Origin: Flavobacterium taihuense
GTDB taxonomy: Bacteria; Bacteroidota; Bacteroidia; Flavobacteriales; Flavobacteriaceae
Length of the DNA: 64,000 nt
Reading direction: 5' to 3'
Assembly (NCBI RefSeq): GCF_019351435.1
Contig: NZ_JAHWYN010000010.1
Coordinates: 62,001 to 126,000, forward strand
Positions 7,458 to 15,184 of this stretch are shown one piece after another (position 1 is the first letter of the stretch; each line of letters begins with the position of its first letter). Below the pieces are notes generated by a model. The model did no database searches, was not told the DNA's origin, and worked only from the letters and a program-made list of their open reading frames with translations. The position numbers were made by a program, and so were the translations under genes.

Positions 7458-8876
7458 ATGAAAATTCTTTTAACAGGAGCAACAGGATATGTAGGCAAAC
7501 GACTATTGCCGATTTTGGTAGAACAAGGCCATGATGTTATTTGCTGTGTTCGAGACAAACAACGTTTTTTTTGTCCAAAAGAATTTGAAAAAAACGTGAC
7601 AATAATCGAAGTTGATTTTTTAAAAAAAGAAACTTTAGAAAATATCCCCAAAGACATCGATGCCGCTTATTATTTAATCCATTCCATGTCCGGTTCGGCC
7701 AGTAATTATGATGAATTGGAACATCTTTCGGCTGAAAATTTTGTTGAGAGAGTCAATCAGACAAATGCCAAACAAGTCATCTATTTAAGCGGAATTGTTA
7801 ACGACCAATCACTTTCCAAACATCTTTCGTCCCGAAAAGCGGTAGAAGAGGTTTTGAATAGGGGAACCTTTGCCACGACCACATTGAGGGCGGGAATTAT
7901 AGTGGGTTCCGGCAGTGCTTCCTTTGAAATTATTCGGGATTTAGTTCAAAAATTACCGATAATGGTTACCCCAAAATGGCTCAATACCAAATGCCAACCC
8001 ATAGCCATTGGTGATGTTTTGGATTTTTTGACAAAATCACTTTTGAATCCATTAACTTACAATCAAAGTTTTGATATTGGCGGTCCAGATATTCTCACTT
8101 ATAAAGAAATGCTTTTGGGTTTTGCAAAAGCCATTCATCTCAAAAGATATATTTACACCATACCCGTAATGACACCCAAATTATCCTCCTATTGGCTGTA
8201 CTTTGTAACCTCAACCTCTTATAAATTAGCATCTGCATTGGTGAGCAGTATGAAAGTCGAAGTCATTTGTCGAGACAACAGCATCAACACTATTTTGAAT
8301 AGCACTCCCATGACATATGAAATAGCACTTTCAAAAGCTTTGGTAAAAATAGACAATGACACTATAATTTCGAGTTGGAAAGATTCCATGATAAGTGGTC
8401 AATTCATCGGAAATGTTGGAGATTATCTCAAAGTGCCCAAGAAAAACTGTTTTATCGACCGTAGAAAAATGGTTATTCAGAACCGAGCTTTTACCATCAA
8501 CCAAATTTGGTCCATTGGTGGTGAAACCGGTTGGTATTACGGTGATTGGTTGTGGGATTTACGCGGATTCATCGATAAGCTTTTTGGAGGTGTCGGTTCA
8601 CGTAGAGGGCGCACCAACAAACACGATATTCATGCTGGCGATGCACTAGATTTTTGGCGGGTTTTGTATGCCAACAAAGACGAAGGTAAACTCATTCTCT
8701 ATGCCGAAATGAAACTACCCGGCGAAGCTTGGCTCGAGTTCAAAATCATCAACAACACTCTATACCAATCGGCAACATTTAGACCCGAAGGCATTTGGGG
8801 AAAATTATATTGGTATTCTGTTTTGCCTTTTCACGGATTTATTTTTAAGGGAATGCTCAATAAGTTGATTCGATAA
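7458..8876 (+). CDS. Atypical SDR with C-terminal DUF2867 domain
   Basis: A 472-residue two-domain protein beginning MKILLTGATGYVGKRLLP; the ATG at 7458 was chosen because it puts the GxxGxxG motif at the N terminus and lies four bases after the preceding stop. Residues ~1-310 are an NmrA-like/atypical SDR domain. Residues ~330-472 match DUF2867 (SIGGETGWYYGDWLWDLRGFIDKLFGGVGSRRGR..., ending in WYSVLPFHGFIF), a possible lipid- or ligand-binding SRPBCC-like domain. The fusion is a standard architecture. It closes the light-linked operon; no terminator with a T-run is seen before the repeat cluster at 8935-9238. Substrate unknown. Confidence 0.88.
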   Translation: MKILLTGATGYVGKRLLPILVEQGHDVICCVRDKQRFFCPKEFEKNVTIIEVDFLKKETLENIPKDIDAAYYLIHSMSGSASNYDELEHLSAENFVERVNQTNAKQVIYLSGIVNDQSLSKHLSSRKAVEEVLNRGTFATTTLRAGIIVGSGSASFEIIRDLVQKLPIMVTPKWLNTKCQPIAIGDVLDFLTKSLLNPLTYNQSFDIGGPDILTYKEMLLGFAKAIHLKRYIYTIPVMTPKLSSYWLYFVTSTSYKLASALVSSMKVEVICRDNSINTILNSTPMTYEIALSKALVKIDNDTIISSWKDSMISGQFIGNVGDYLKVPKKNCFIDRRKMVIQNRAFTINQIWSIGGETGWYYGDWLWDLRGFIDKLFGGVGSRRGRTNKHDIHAGDALDFWRVLYANKDEGKLILYAEMKLPGEAWLEFKIINNTLYQSATFRPEGIWGKLYWYSVLPFHGFIFKGMLNKLIR

Positions 8877-8934
8877 TTATTCATTTGATTCAAAATAAAC
8901 ATTCATCTCTAAAATAATTTGGTGGTGCCACCAT

Positions 8935-9033
8935 CAGGAAAAGGGGCCAACTTATAGCAACGCTTACTTGCCCCCTTTCCCTAATGCTGTCGGGCTATCC
9001 ATGCTACTTCGGTAGCTTATTTCTATCCCTCAC
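8935..9033 (-). repeat. Family A intergenic palindromic repeat, diverged copy
   Basis: Read on the minus strand it has GTGAGGGATAG, a stem GCTAC-GAA-GTAGC, AGCCCGAC, then a stem of GGAAAGGGGGC with GCCCCTTTTCC. These conserved blocks and the two-hairpin layout match the copies at 11078-11226, 20567-20717 and 31754-31842, while the stem sequences differ. It lies between the convergent SDR/DUF2867 and photolyase genes. The 377-base gap 8877-9253 holds this repeat and the next one and no gene that I can see. Confidence 0.7.
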
Positions 9034-9100
9034 CCAAAATAGCTTTAAGAAAAACGACACTATTATTTTTCATAAAAAATGAGTTGCAATTGTTCCAGTT

Positions 9101-9238
9101 TTAAATTGCCTCCAGCTTTAGCTGGAGAAATGAAATTGTAATGACAGACATGGCTTTAGCCAAAATATTTTGCTGTTTTGGCTAAAGCTTAATTCTATAT
9201 TCATTTATTTTCCTCAAGCTAAAGCTGGAGGCAATTAA
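9101..9238. repeat. Compound palindrome with CTCCAGCTTTAGCTGGAG arms
   Basis: The outer arms (ATTGCCTCCAGCTTTAG at about 9105-9121 and its complement near 9218-9236) enclose an inner hairpin GGCTTTAGCCAAAA / TTTTGGCTAAAGC (9152-9188). Each outer arm also contains its own small palindrome (CCAGCTTTAGCTGG). It follows the photolyase stop and could end transcription on both strands or act as a dispersed repeat. Confidence 0.75.
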
Positions 9239-9253
9239 AAATGTATATAAAAA

Positions 9254-10549
9254 TCACTTCAAAATTCCCGCTTTATAAGTAGCAATAGCTCTATCTCTAG
9301 CAAAGGCATGTTCAATCATTGGCTCCCCATAACCCAAATCAAATTCGGGAATCCATTTGCGGATGTACACTCCTTTTTCGTCAAATTTTTTGAGTTGGAT
9401 ATCGGGATTAAAAACCCGGAAATAAGGTGCGGCATCACAACCCGTTCCTGCTGCCCATTGCCAATTGCCAACGTTAGCTGACAAATCATAATCCAATAGT
9501 TTTTCGGCAAAATAAGCTTCGCCCCATTGCCAATTAATTAGTAAATGTTTGCATAGAAAACTCGCTACGACCATACGTACCCTATTGTGCATATACCCCG
9601 TTGCATTGAGCTGGCGCATTCCTGCATCGACCATAGGATAACCCGTGGTTCCTGAACACCAACGTTTGAAATCTTCCTCATTATTGCGCCACTGAATGCC
9701 ATCATAAGCCGATTTAAAATTATGGCTGACAACCTTAGGAAAGCTAAACAGGATTTGCATAAAAAATTCCCTCCATATCAATTCGCTCAAAAAAACATCA
9801 TTTTTCCGAACTGCCCAATTCACTAATTTACGTATGCTAACTGTTCCAAAACGCAAATGAGGTGACAAATACGAAGTACTGTCAACTGCAGGAAAATCTC
9901 TGGTTTCATGGTAATTCGCAATTTGTGTAAGGTTGTGCAATTGCACTTTTATGTTGCTTTCCTCAAAACCTATTTGCTCTAAAGTGGGAAAATCAAAATT
10001 GCTTTTGTGAAAATTAGAGAAATAACTTTGAGTATCATATTCCGGAAGCGGTGCGATCGATTTGTATTTTTCCAACCATTTATTCTTGTATGGCGTGTAA
10101 ATAGTATAGGGTAAACCATCCGCTTTGGCAATTTCGAGTTCTTCAAAAATGACTTGGTCTTTGAAAGAAAAACACATCGAGTTGTTTTCTTTTGCTAATG
10201 CATTAATCGTCAAATCTCTCCTTATAGCGTAGGGTTCATAATCTTTATTGTAAAAAACTTCCGAAATGTCAAATTCATCTAAAAGAGATTCCCAAACCGC
10301 TTTTGTAGTTCCGTTTTTGATTAAAAGAGAACTGCCAATGGCATTGAGTTGTGCATTTATTTTTTGAAGCGAATCATGTATAAAGCCAACGCGAGCATCG
10401 TTTATGGGTAAACTATTCAAAATATCGATATCGAAAATAAACAAGGCAATGACAGGATATTTGGATTGTAAAGCATGATACAACGCTACATTATCCTCGA
10501 GACGCAAATCGCGTCGGAACCAAAAAATGGATACTTTTTGTTTTGACAT
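9254..10549 (-). CDS. phrB: Class I deoxyribodipyrimidine photolyase
   Basis: A 431-residue CPD photolyase. The N-terminal antenna domain begins with FWFRRDLRLEDN (9-20). The FAD domain shows TSYLSPHLRFG (225-235), GTTGYPMVDAGMRQL (300-314), HNRVRMVVASF (321-331) and AAPYFRVFNP (373-382). All three tryptophans of the E. coli electron chain have counterparts, W297, W340 and W363, so photoreduction and CPD repair are expected. It repairs UV-induced cyclobutane pyrimidine dimers using blue light. The ATG overlaps the stop of the SRPBCC gene (TAATG), and it is the last gene of the carH-crt operon. Confidence 0.94.
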   Translation of the reverse strand: MSKQKVSIFWFRRDLRLEDNVALYHALQSKYPVIALFIFDIDILNSLPINDARVGFIHDSLQKINAQLNAIGSSLLIKNGTTKAVWESLLDEFDISEVFYNKDYEPYAIRRDLTINALAKENNSMCFSFKDQVIFEELEIAKADGLPYTIYTPYKNKWLEKYKSIAPLPEYDTQSYFSNFHKSNFDFPTLEQIGFEESNIKVQLHNLTQIANYHETRDFPAVDSTSYLSPHLRFGTVSIRKLVNWAVRKNDVFLSELIWREFFMQILFSFPKVVSHNFKSAYDGIQWRNNEEDFKRWCSGTTGYPMVDAGMRQLNATGYMHNRVRMVVASFLCKHLLINWQWGEAYFAEKLLDYDLSANVGNWQWAAGTGCDAAPYFRVFNPDIQLKKFDEKGVYIRKWIPEFDLGYGEPMIEHAFARDRAIATYKAGILK

Positions 10550-11010
10550 TATTTTGAATTAAAAAGCTGATCCACTTTAATACAACGGTAATCAAAGATT
10601 TCTTTTAGTTTGTTTTTAACGATTAAGGCATTCATGAGTCGCCCCAGGAATCCTAAAGGCAAGGCATAATGTACGATATCGGTCATTTTGACTCCAGTTG
10701 GGGTTGCTTCAAAAAAATGTTTGTGGTGCCAAAAACTATAAGGACCAAAACGCTGTTCGTCTATAAAATAAGATTTGTCTTTTACTTGACTAATTTCAGT
10801 AGTCCAACTTATTTTTAGACCCAAAAGTGGAGATACTTTGTATTGAATTATTTGTCCCGCATACATGGATTGATTGTCAAAATCAGTAATTTGAAACCCC
10901 ATGGTTTCTGGTGTTATCTTTTGCAAATTACTTGGACTGGAAAAAAAAGCCCAACATTCCTCAAGAGTAGCATTTACATGCTGAACAGTTTCTTTTTTAT
11001 ATACTTTCAT
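10549..11010 (-). CDS. SRPBCC family protein (COG4276-like)
   Basis: A 153-residue START/Bet v 1-like protein beginning MKVYKKETVQHVNATLEECWAFFSSPSNLQKITP, which is the standard start of this family; the longer frame from 11136 runs into an intergenic repeat and was rejected. The fold binds small hydrophobic ligands in a cavity; none is known here. Related proteins are found fused to TIGR01777 epimerases in other bacteria, and a TIGR01777 gene lies in the facing light-linked cluster (1689-2600). The stop overlaps the photolyase ATG by one base, so the two are coupled. It is likely co-regulated with carotenoid genes. Confidence 0.86.
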   Translation of the reverse strand: MKVYKKETVQHVNATLEECWAFFSSPSNLQKITPETMGFQITDFDNQSMYAGQIIQYKVSPLLGLKISWTTEISQVKDKSYFIDEQRFGPYSFWHHKHFFEATPTGVKMTDIVHYALPLGFLGRLMNALIVKNKLKEIFDYRCIKVDQLFNSK

Positions 11011-11077
11011 TTTTTGTGTTAATTTATGGTGGGATGAATTGTACCAAAATATCTTCTTGAAATGCAGTCTGCCTTTT

Positions 11078-11226
11078 GCATGAGGGATAAAAGTGGAGCT
11101 CTTTTGGTATTGGGCATTTTTTTCGCCCAATACCAAAAAGCGGGAACGAATAGCCCGACCTTATTGAGTAAAGGGGCTTCTATGCGTAATTATCGTTTAG
11201 CCCCTTTACTCAAGGAGGTCATGCCC
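11078..11226 (+). repeat. Family A intergenic palindromic repeat, two-hairpin copy
   Basis: Conserved blocks GCATGAGGGAT (11078), AAGTGGAGCTC, AGCGGGAACG, TAGCCCGACC and GGTCATGCCC (ends 11226) alternate with two strong hairpins of unrelated sequence: CTTTTGGTATTGGGC with its complement (11101-11140) and TTGAGTAAAGGGGCT with its complement (11164-11213). The element splits crtZ from the SRPBCC-photolyase pair on the other strand and may shape expression of those last two genes. Confidence 0.8.
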
Positions 11227-11235
11227 TAATTATTT

Positions 11236-11676
11236 TTATATTTTATAGTATTTAAAAGGCACGAATAGCATTCCGAAACATTCTCCATGTTCCTTTCCAA
11301 GGTGTTTATGGTGTACCTTATGGGCTTTTCGAAGGCCTATTAGATACTTATTTTTGGTGTTTTTAAACCATTTGAATCGTTGGTGAATCAATACGTCGTG
11401 TATCATAAAATAGGAAAAACCATAGGCCGTGATGCCGAGGGCGATGAAAAACAAATAATTCATTCCGCCCTGCACCCCAAAATAGAACAGAACGATGCTA
11501 GGAAGGGCAAAAATCACAAAAAATATGTCGTTACGCTCGAAGGTGTGCGCGTATTTGGGTTGGTGATGATCGGCGTGAAAATACCACATAAGCCCGTGCA
11601 TGATGTACTTATGTGTGAGCCAAGTAACACATTCCATGACTAAAAAAACGCCTAAAAATATCAAAAAGGAAATCAT
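11236..11676 (-). CDS. crtZ: Beta-carotene hydroxylase CrtZ
   Basis: A 146-residue integral membrane hydroxylase of the fatty acid hydroxylase/sterol desaturase superfamily. Ten metal-binding-type histidines fit the diiron pattern: H22-x4-H27, H34-x2-H37-H38, H93-x4-H98 and H119-x2-H122-H123. It converts beta-carotene to zeaxanthin through cryptoxanthin in the inner membrane. About four hydrophobic segments are visible. It sits 33 bases after crtB in the same operon. No lycopene cyclase gene is in the window, so that step must be encoded elsewhere. Confidence 0.9.
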   Translation of the reverse strand: MISFLIFLGVFLVMECVTWLTHKYIMHGLMWYFHADHHQPKYAHTFERNDIFFVIFALPSIVLFYFGVQGGMNYLFFIALGITAYGFSYFMIHDVLIHQRFKWFKNTKNKYLIGLRKAHKVHHKHLGKEHGECFGMLFVPFKYYKI

Positions 11677-11709
11677 ATTGTTTTTATTAAATTAAAATCA
11701 TTCTGCTTT

Positions 11710-12549
11710 TTATACTAATTTTAACTTGTAGGATACAAATGACTGCGCCAATAATCCTGCTTTTGAATAATTGGAAACTCTAATTCGAGTATTTCCTATT
11801 TCATGACAAGGGGTATGAGCCAGTTTTTTGAGCAGTTTTTTGTAATACACATAGGCAGTGTACACTCCGAACTTGGCCTCCAAAGGCAGTTTTATTATTC
11901 CTTGATAGGCTTCATTAAAATCTTCCTCGATTTCCTCGATGATTATTTTTTTGGATTTTTCATCGAAAGATTTTAAATCAACACCAGGGAAATAGTTACG
12001 GTTTAGTACTAAATTATCATCTTTTAAATCCCTCAAGAAATTTACTTTTTGAAAAGCAGAACCCAATCGCATGGCCTGGTCTTTTAACTGATTGTATTTT
12101 ACATCATCACCTTTGACAAAAACTTTGAGACACATTAATCCCACTACATCGGCGGATCCGTAAATATACTCGTTGTATTCCTCTTTGCTGTGATAATCGG
12201 ATTTGAATAAATCTAGTTTCATGCTTTTGAGAAATGATTGCACCATGTCATCAGTAATATTGTATTCTTTAACCGTTTGCTGAAAGGAGTTCAGAATCGG
12301 ATTCAAACTGATGCCTGATTTCATGGCTTTGTAATACTCGGTTTCAAAGTCATTGATTAGATTTTCTTTGTCGTAGCCGTGAAACGAGTCAACAATTTCA
12401 TCTGCAAAACGTACAAATCCATAGATGCTGTAAATGGCATCGCGTATGCTAGGCGCCAACATATAAACCGCCATAGAAAACGAAGTACTGTAATTTTTGG
12501 TGACTAATTTACTGCACTTGAAGGATACATCATCAAATAATTGCTTCAT
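11710..12549 (-). CDS. crtB: Phytoene synthase CrtB
   Basis: A 279-residue trans-isoprenyl diphosphate synthase of the head-to-head class. The two Asp-rich motifs that bind Mg and diphosphate are D50-x3-D54 (FADEIVD) and D174-x3-D178 (FLRDLKDD); SFQKVNFLRD fits the squalene/phytoene synthase signature. It joins two geranylgeranyl diphosphates to make phytoene, the first committed step of carotenoid synthesis. The gene starts two bases after the crtI stop, so the two are translationally coupled. Confidence 0.93.
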   Translation of the reverse strand: MKQLFDDVSFKCSKLVTKNYSTSFSMAVYMLAPSIRDAIYSIYGFVRFADEIVDSFHGYDKENLINDFETEYYKAMKSGISLNPILNSFQQTVKEYNITDDMVQSFLKSMKLDLFKSDYHSKEEYNEYIYGSADVVGLMCLKVFVKGDDVKYNQLKDQAMRLGSAFQKVNFLRDLKDDNLVLNRNYFPGVDLKSFDEKSKKIIIEEIEEDFNEAYQGIIKLPLEAKFGVYTAYVYYKKLLKKLAHTPCHEIGNTRIRVSNYSKAGLLAQSFVSYKLKLV

Positions 12550-12551
12550 AT

Positions 12552-14021
12552 CTATTGATTTAAAAGTTGTTTATCTATTAACTCCGACACTAATTTCCCC
12601 GAAATTAATGCAGGAGGAACTCCAGGTCCAGGAACGGTTAATTGCCCCGTAAAATATAAGTTTTCCACTTTGGAGCTTTTGAGTTTTGGCCTCAAAAAAG
12701 CGGTTTGCAAAAGTGTATTCGCCATTCCATAAGCATTCCCTTTGTATGAATTGTATTCAGATACGAAATCATTTTTACAAAATGATTGCTTAAATATAAT
12801 ACTATTTTTAATTTTTTGTTGAGTTAGAAGTTCGAAACGCTCCATTATCTTATCGAAATATTCATTTCTTAAATCCTCTGTATCAACAATTCCAGGAGCA
12901 AGTGGCACCAGAAAAAAACCGGATTCCATCCCTTCTGGAGCGGCAGTTTTATCAGTCAACGATGGAAAATTTGCATAAAACAAAGGTTCCTTTGGCCATT
13001 GCGGATCATCATAAATATCCTTGGCATGCTGTTCAAAATCGACATCAAAAAACAAAGCATGATGCGAAATATTTTTAATTTTTTTATTGAAACCTACATA
13101 AAACAATAAAGAGGAAGGTGCAAAAACCCGACTATCCCAATACGCTTCCGAATACGCTCTGTGCGCTAAATCCAACAAAGTTTCGGTATGATGATAATCG
13201 GCACCGCTCAAAATGATATTCGACGGAATCGTTTTTCCATTGACTACAATAGAACGTGCTGTTTTATTCTCAACATTGATTTTTTCAATATTAGCATTGG
13301 TTACAAAAGTTACTCCTAGGTCTCTGGCTAAACTCTCCATTGCGCGAACGACATCAAACATTCCTGTTTTCGGATGCCAAGTTCCCAAACCAAAATCGGC
13401 ATAATTCATGAAACTATAAAACGATGGCGTATCAGATGGTTTTGCTCCGAGAAACAAAACAGGAAATTCTAAAATATGAATTAATCGGTCGTTTTTGAAT
13501 TTCTTTCTAATGTCTTTACTAATATTACTAAAAAACTGACCTACTTTTTTTGCGGTCTCTAAAGTTACCAATTCTAGAGGAGAAATACCTGGACGATACA
13601 CCAATTCTTTGATCGCAATATCATAATTGCTTTTGGCCTCAGCCATAAATTCATTTAAGACTTTACCGCTACCTTTTTCGATAGCTTCAAAATCAGCAAC
13701 GATTTGAGGCAAATTATCTGCTATTGCAATGAAATCATCAATACCGTAATAGACCCGATATGCTGGTGAGAGCTTTATCAGCTCATAATAATCACTAGTT
13801 TTTTTGTCAAAATCGGCAAAGAAGCGTTCAAAAACATCAGGCATCCAATACCAACTTGGGCCCATATCAAAAGTAAAACCTTCGGCTTTTAATTGTCGGG
13901 CTCTTCCCCCTATAGAAGCATTTTTTTCAAAGACAGTTACTTCATGACCACTTTTTGCCAAATAGCAGGCGGCAGCCATTGCCGAAAACCCAGAACCTAT
14001 TATTGAGATTGTTTTTTTCAT
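12552..14021 (-). CDS. crtI: Phytoene desaturase CrtI
   Basis: A 489-residue FAD-dependent amine oxidase-like enzyme. The N terminus has the dinucleotide motif GSGFSAMAAA (residues 8-17) and the FEKNASIGGRARQL segment; the C terminus has LYFTGQLTVPGPGVPPALISGK, the carotenoid desaturase signature. It introduces the double bonds that turn phytoene into lycopene. It is 36 bases after carH and has its own TATATTTG -7 box inside the candidate operator, giving a very short leader. Confidence 0.94.
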   Translation of the reverse strand: MKKTISIIGSGFSAMAAACYLAKSGHEVTVFEKNASIGGRARQLKAEGFTFDMGPSWYWMPDVFERFFADFDKKTSDYYELIKLSPAYRVYYGIDDFIAIADNLPQIVADFEAIEKGSGKVLNEFMAEAKSNYDIAIKELVYRPGISPLELVTLETAKKVGQFFSNISKDIRKKFKNDRLIHILEFPVLFLGAKPSDTPSFYSFMNYADFGLGTWHPKTGMFDVVRAMESLARDLGVTFVTNANIEKINVENKTARSIVVNGKTIPSNIILSGADYHHTETLLDLAHRAYSEAYWDSRVFAPSSLLFYVGFNKKIKNISHHALFFDVDFEQHAKDIYDDPQWPKEPLFYANFPSLTDKTAAPEGMESGFFLVPLAPGIVDTEDLRNEYFDKIMERFELLTQQKIKNSIIFKQSFCKNDFVSEYNSYKGNAYGMANTLLQTAFLRPKLKSSKVENLYFTGQLTVPGPGVPPALISGKLVSELIDKQLLNQ

Positions 14022-14022
14022 T

Positions 14023-14052
14023 TGTTTAGCAAATATACAAAAAGATTAAACA
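14023..14052. promoter_or_regulatory. Candidate operator and -7 box of crtI
   Basis: On the minus strand TGTTTAA, 16 bases, then CTAAACA (half-sites at 14046-14052 and 14023-14029), a near-perfect inverted repeat identical in spacing to that at 2656-2685. The -7 box TATATTTG (14030-14037) lies inside it, next to the proximal half-site, which is the classic position for repression. The start codon follows within a few bases of the predicted transcript start. Confidence 0.6.
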
Positions 14053-14057
14053 AAAAA

Positions 14058-14954
14058 TTAAATCTTTTCGACTAATTGTGAAATTGAATTAAAAACTTTA
14101 ACATCTGCAGGAATTACATTTTGATCAATGTACTCCGTCATCTTACCAAGCAACCAAATTTCGCTTGTATCACCCAATAGTTCGGAACACATTTCTGCAA
14201 CATAATCATTTACCAAACTCATTTCTGGCTGTATTGTAAAGTATGAAACATAAACTATGGAATTGCAATGCTTCTTTAATTCTTTCAAATTCTCAATAGG
14301 CATACTCTCACCCAAATAAATAACTCGATATCCTTTGGAAACAATTTCGTAATGCAAATACATCAATCCCAATTCATGGATTTCATTCAGCGGAAGTGAT
14401 AACACATAAACCTTATCAGTATGTATTGGTTTATTAGTCTCCAATTTTTCAATATTCACCAATATTTTCTTTACAATCAAACAACTAATAAAATGCTCGT
14501 GAGCAGGAGTAATCGTATCAGTTTGCCACAACAGCCCTACCTCTTCCATCAATGAAATAAAAACCTGATGAAATATTTCTTTAAACGATTTTTCTTCACT
14601 TAACCAATTATAAGTGTTTGAAAAAAGTTCCTGGTCAAAATTCATCATAGCCATTTTAAATGCATTAACAGCATGGTTTTTGGCATTTTTACTTGAAATG
14701 ATACCACGTACCATTTCAGGAATTTTTTCTTCAGGGAATGTTGAAATTTTAGATATTTTATATCCGTAATCATGCAGCAATGTAATATTCAATAATTTTT
14801 GAAGACTCGCCAATGAGTACAACCGTATATTAGTATCTGTTCGCATAGGCTGCAAAACATTGTACCTCTTTTCCCAAATTCGAATCGTGTGAGCTTTTAT
14901 GCCTGAGAGATTTTCAAGATCTTTGATACTGAAAATACTTTTTACATTGTTCAT
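14058..14954 (-). CDS. carH: MerR family B12-dependent photoreceptor regulator (CarH/LitR type)
   Basis: A 298-residue regulator with a MerR helix-turn-helix (FSIKDLENLSGIKAHTIRIWEKRY, residues 8-31), a helix bundle with the Wx9EH light-sensing motif (W143, E153, H154) and a C-terminal cobalamin domain with ExHxxG (E191, H193, G196), H193 being the expected lower ligand of cobalt. CarH binds DNA in the dark with adenosylcobalamin and releases it in light. The residue after W143 is Gln144, where Thermus thermophilus CarH has His132 that forms the bis-histidine photoadduct. It heads the crt-photolyase operon. Direct light response is inferred, not shown. Confidence 0.88.
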   Translation of the reverse strand: MNNVKSIFSIKDLENLSGIKAHTIRIWEKRYNVLQPMRTDTNIRLYSLASLQKLLNITLLHDYGYKISKISTFPEEKIPEMVRGIISSKNAKNHAVNAFKMAMMNFDQELFSNTYNWLSEEKSFKEIFHQVFISLMEEVGLLWQTDTITPAHEHFISCLIVKKILVNIEKLETNKPIHTDKVYVLSLPLNEIHELGLMYLHYEIVSKGYRVIYLGESMPIENLKELKKHCNSIVYVSYFTIQPEMSLVNDYVAEMCSELLGDTSEIWLLGKMTEYIDQNVIPADVKVFNSISQLVEKI

Positions 14955-14988
14955 CTATTTTCTATATTTATTAAACAAATGTACATTT
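14948..14988. promoter_or_regulatory. carH promoter with operator-like repeats
   Basis: On the minus strand a TACATTTG -7 box (14976-14983) overlaps TGTTTAA (14971-14977); 16 bases on is the imperfect partner ATGAACA (14948-14954), which covers the start codon. A separate 12-base perfect palindrome AAATGTACATTT spans 14977-14988. The layout suggests autoregulation. Confidence 0.45.
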
Positions 14989-15151
14989 TTTTTACATTTT
15001 AGATATAAAAATTCGATTTTAATTTTTCAAAAAAACTCAAAAATATTTTCTTCCCATAAAATTTATTAAAATTAACGATTTAAACCCTTTAATATCACTA
15101 ATTTCTTTATCAAACCTTAAATTTCTTATACCCAAATTCCTAAATTCTCTT

Positions 15152-15159
15152 TATATTTG
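15152..15159 (+). promoter_or_regulatory. -7 box of purB
   Basis: TATATTTG, a perfect TAnnTTTG match, 25 bases before the purB ATG. No clear TTTG at -33 is visible. The 230-base gap between carH and purB holds the two divergent promoters and otherwise AT-rich sequence. Confidence 0.65.
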
Positions 15160-15184
15160 TGCCTTTCGAAAAAACAACAAAAAA

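Noticed and set aside
8877..9253. Possible insertion sequence or small RNA gene in the repeat-rich gap
   Set aside because: No transposase frame, target duplication or promoter is visible; the gap is explained by two palindromic repeats.
11011..11136. Longer N terminus of the SRPBCC protein
   Set aside because: It would translate part of a family A repeat; the family starts at the ATG at 11010.
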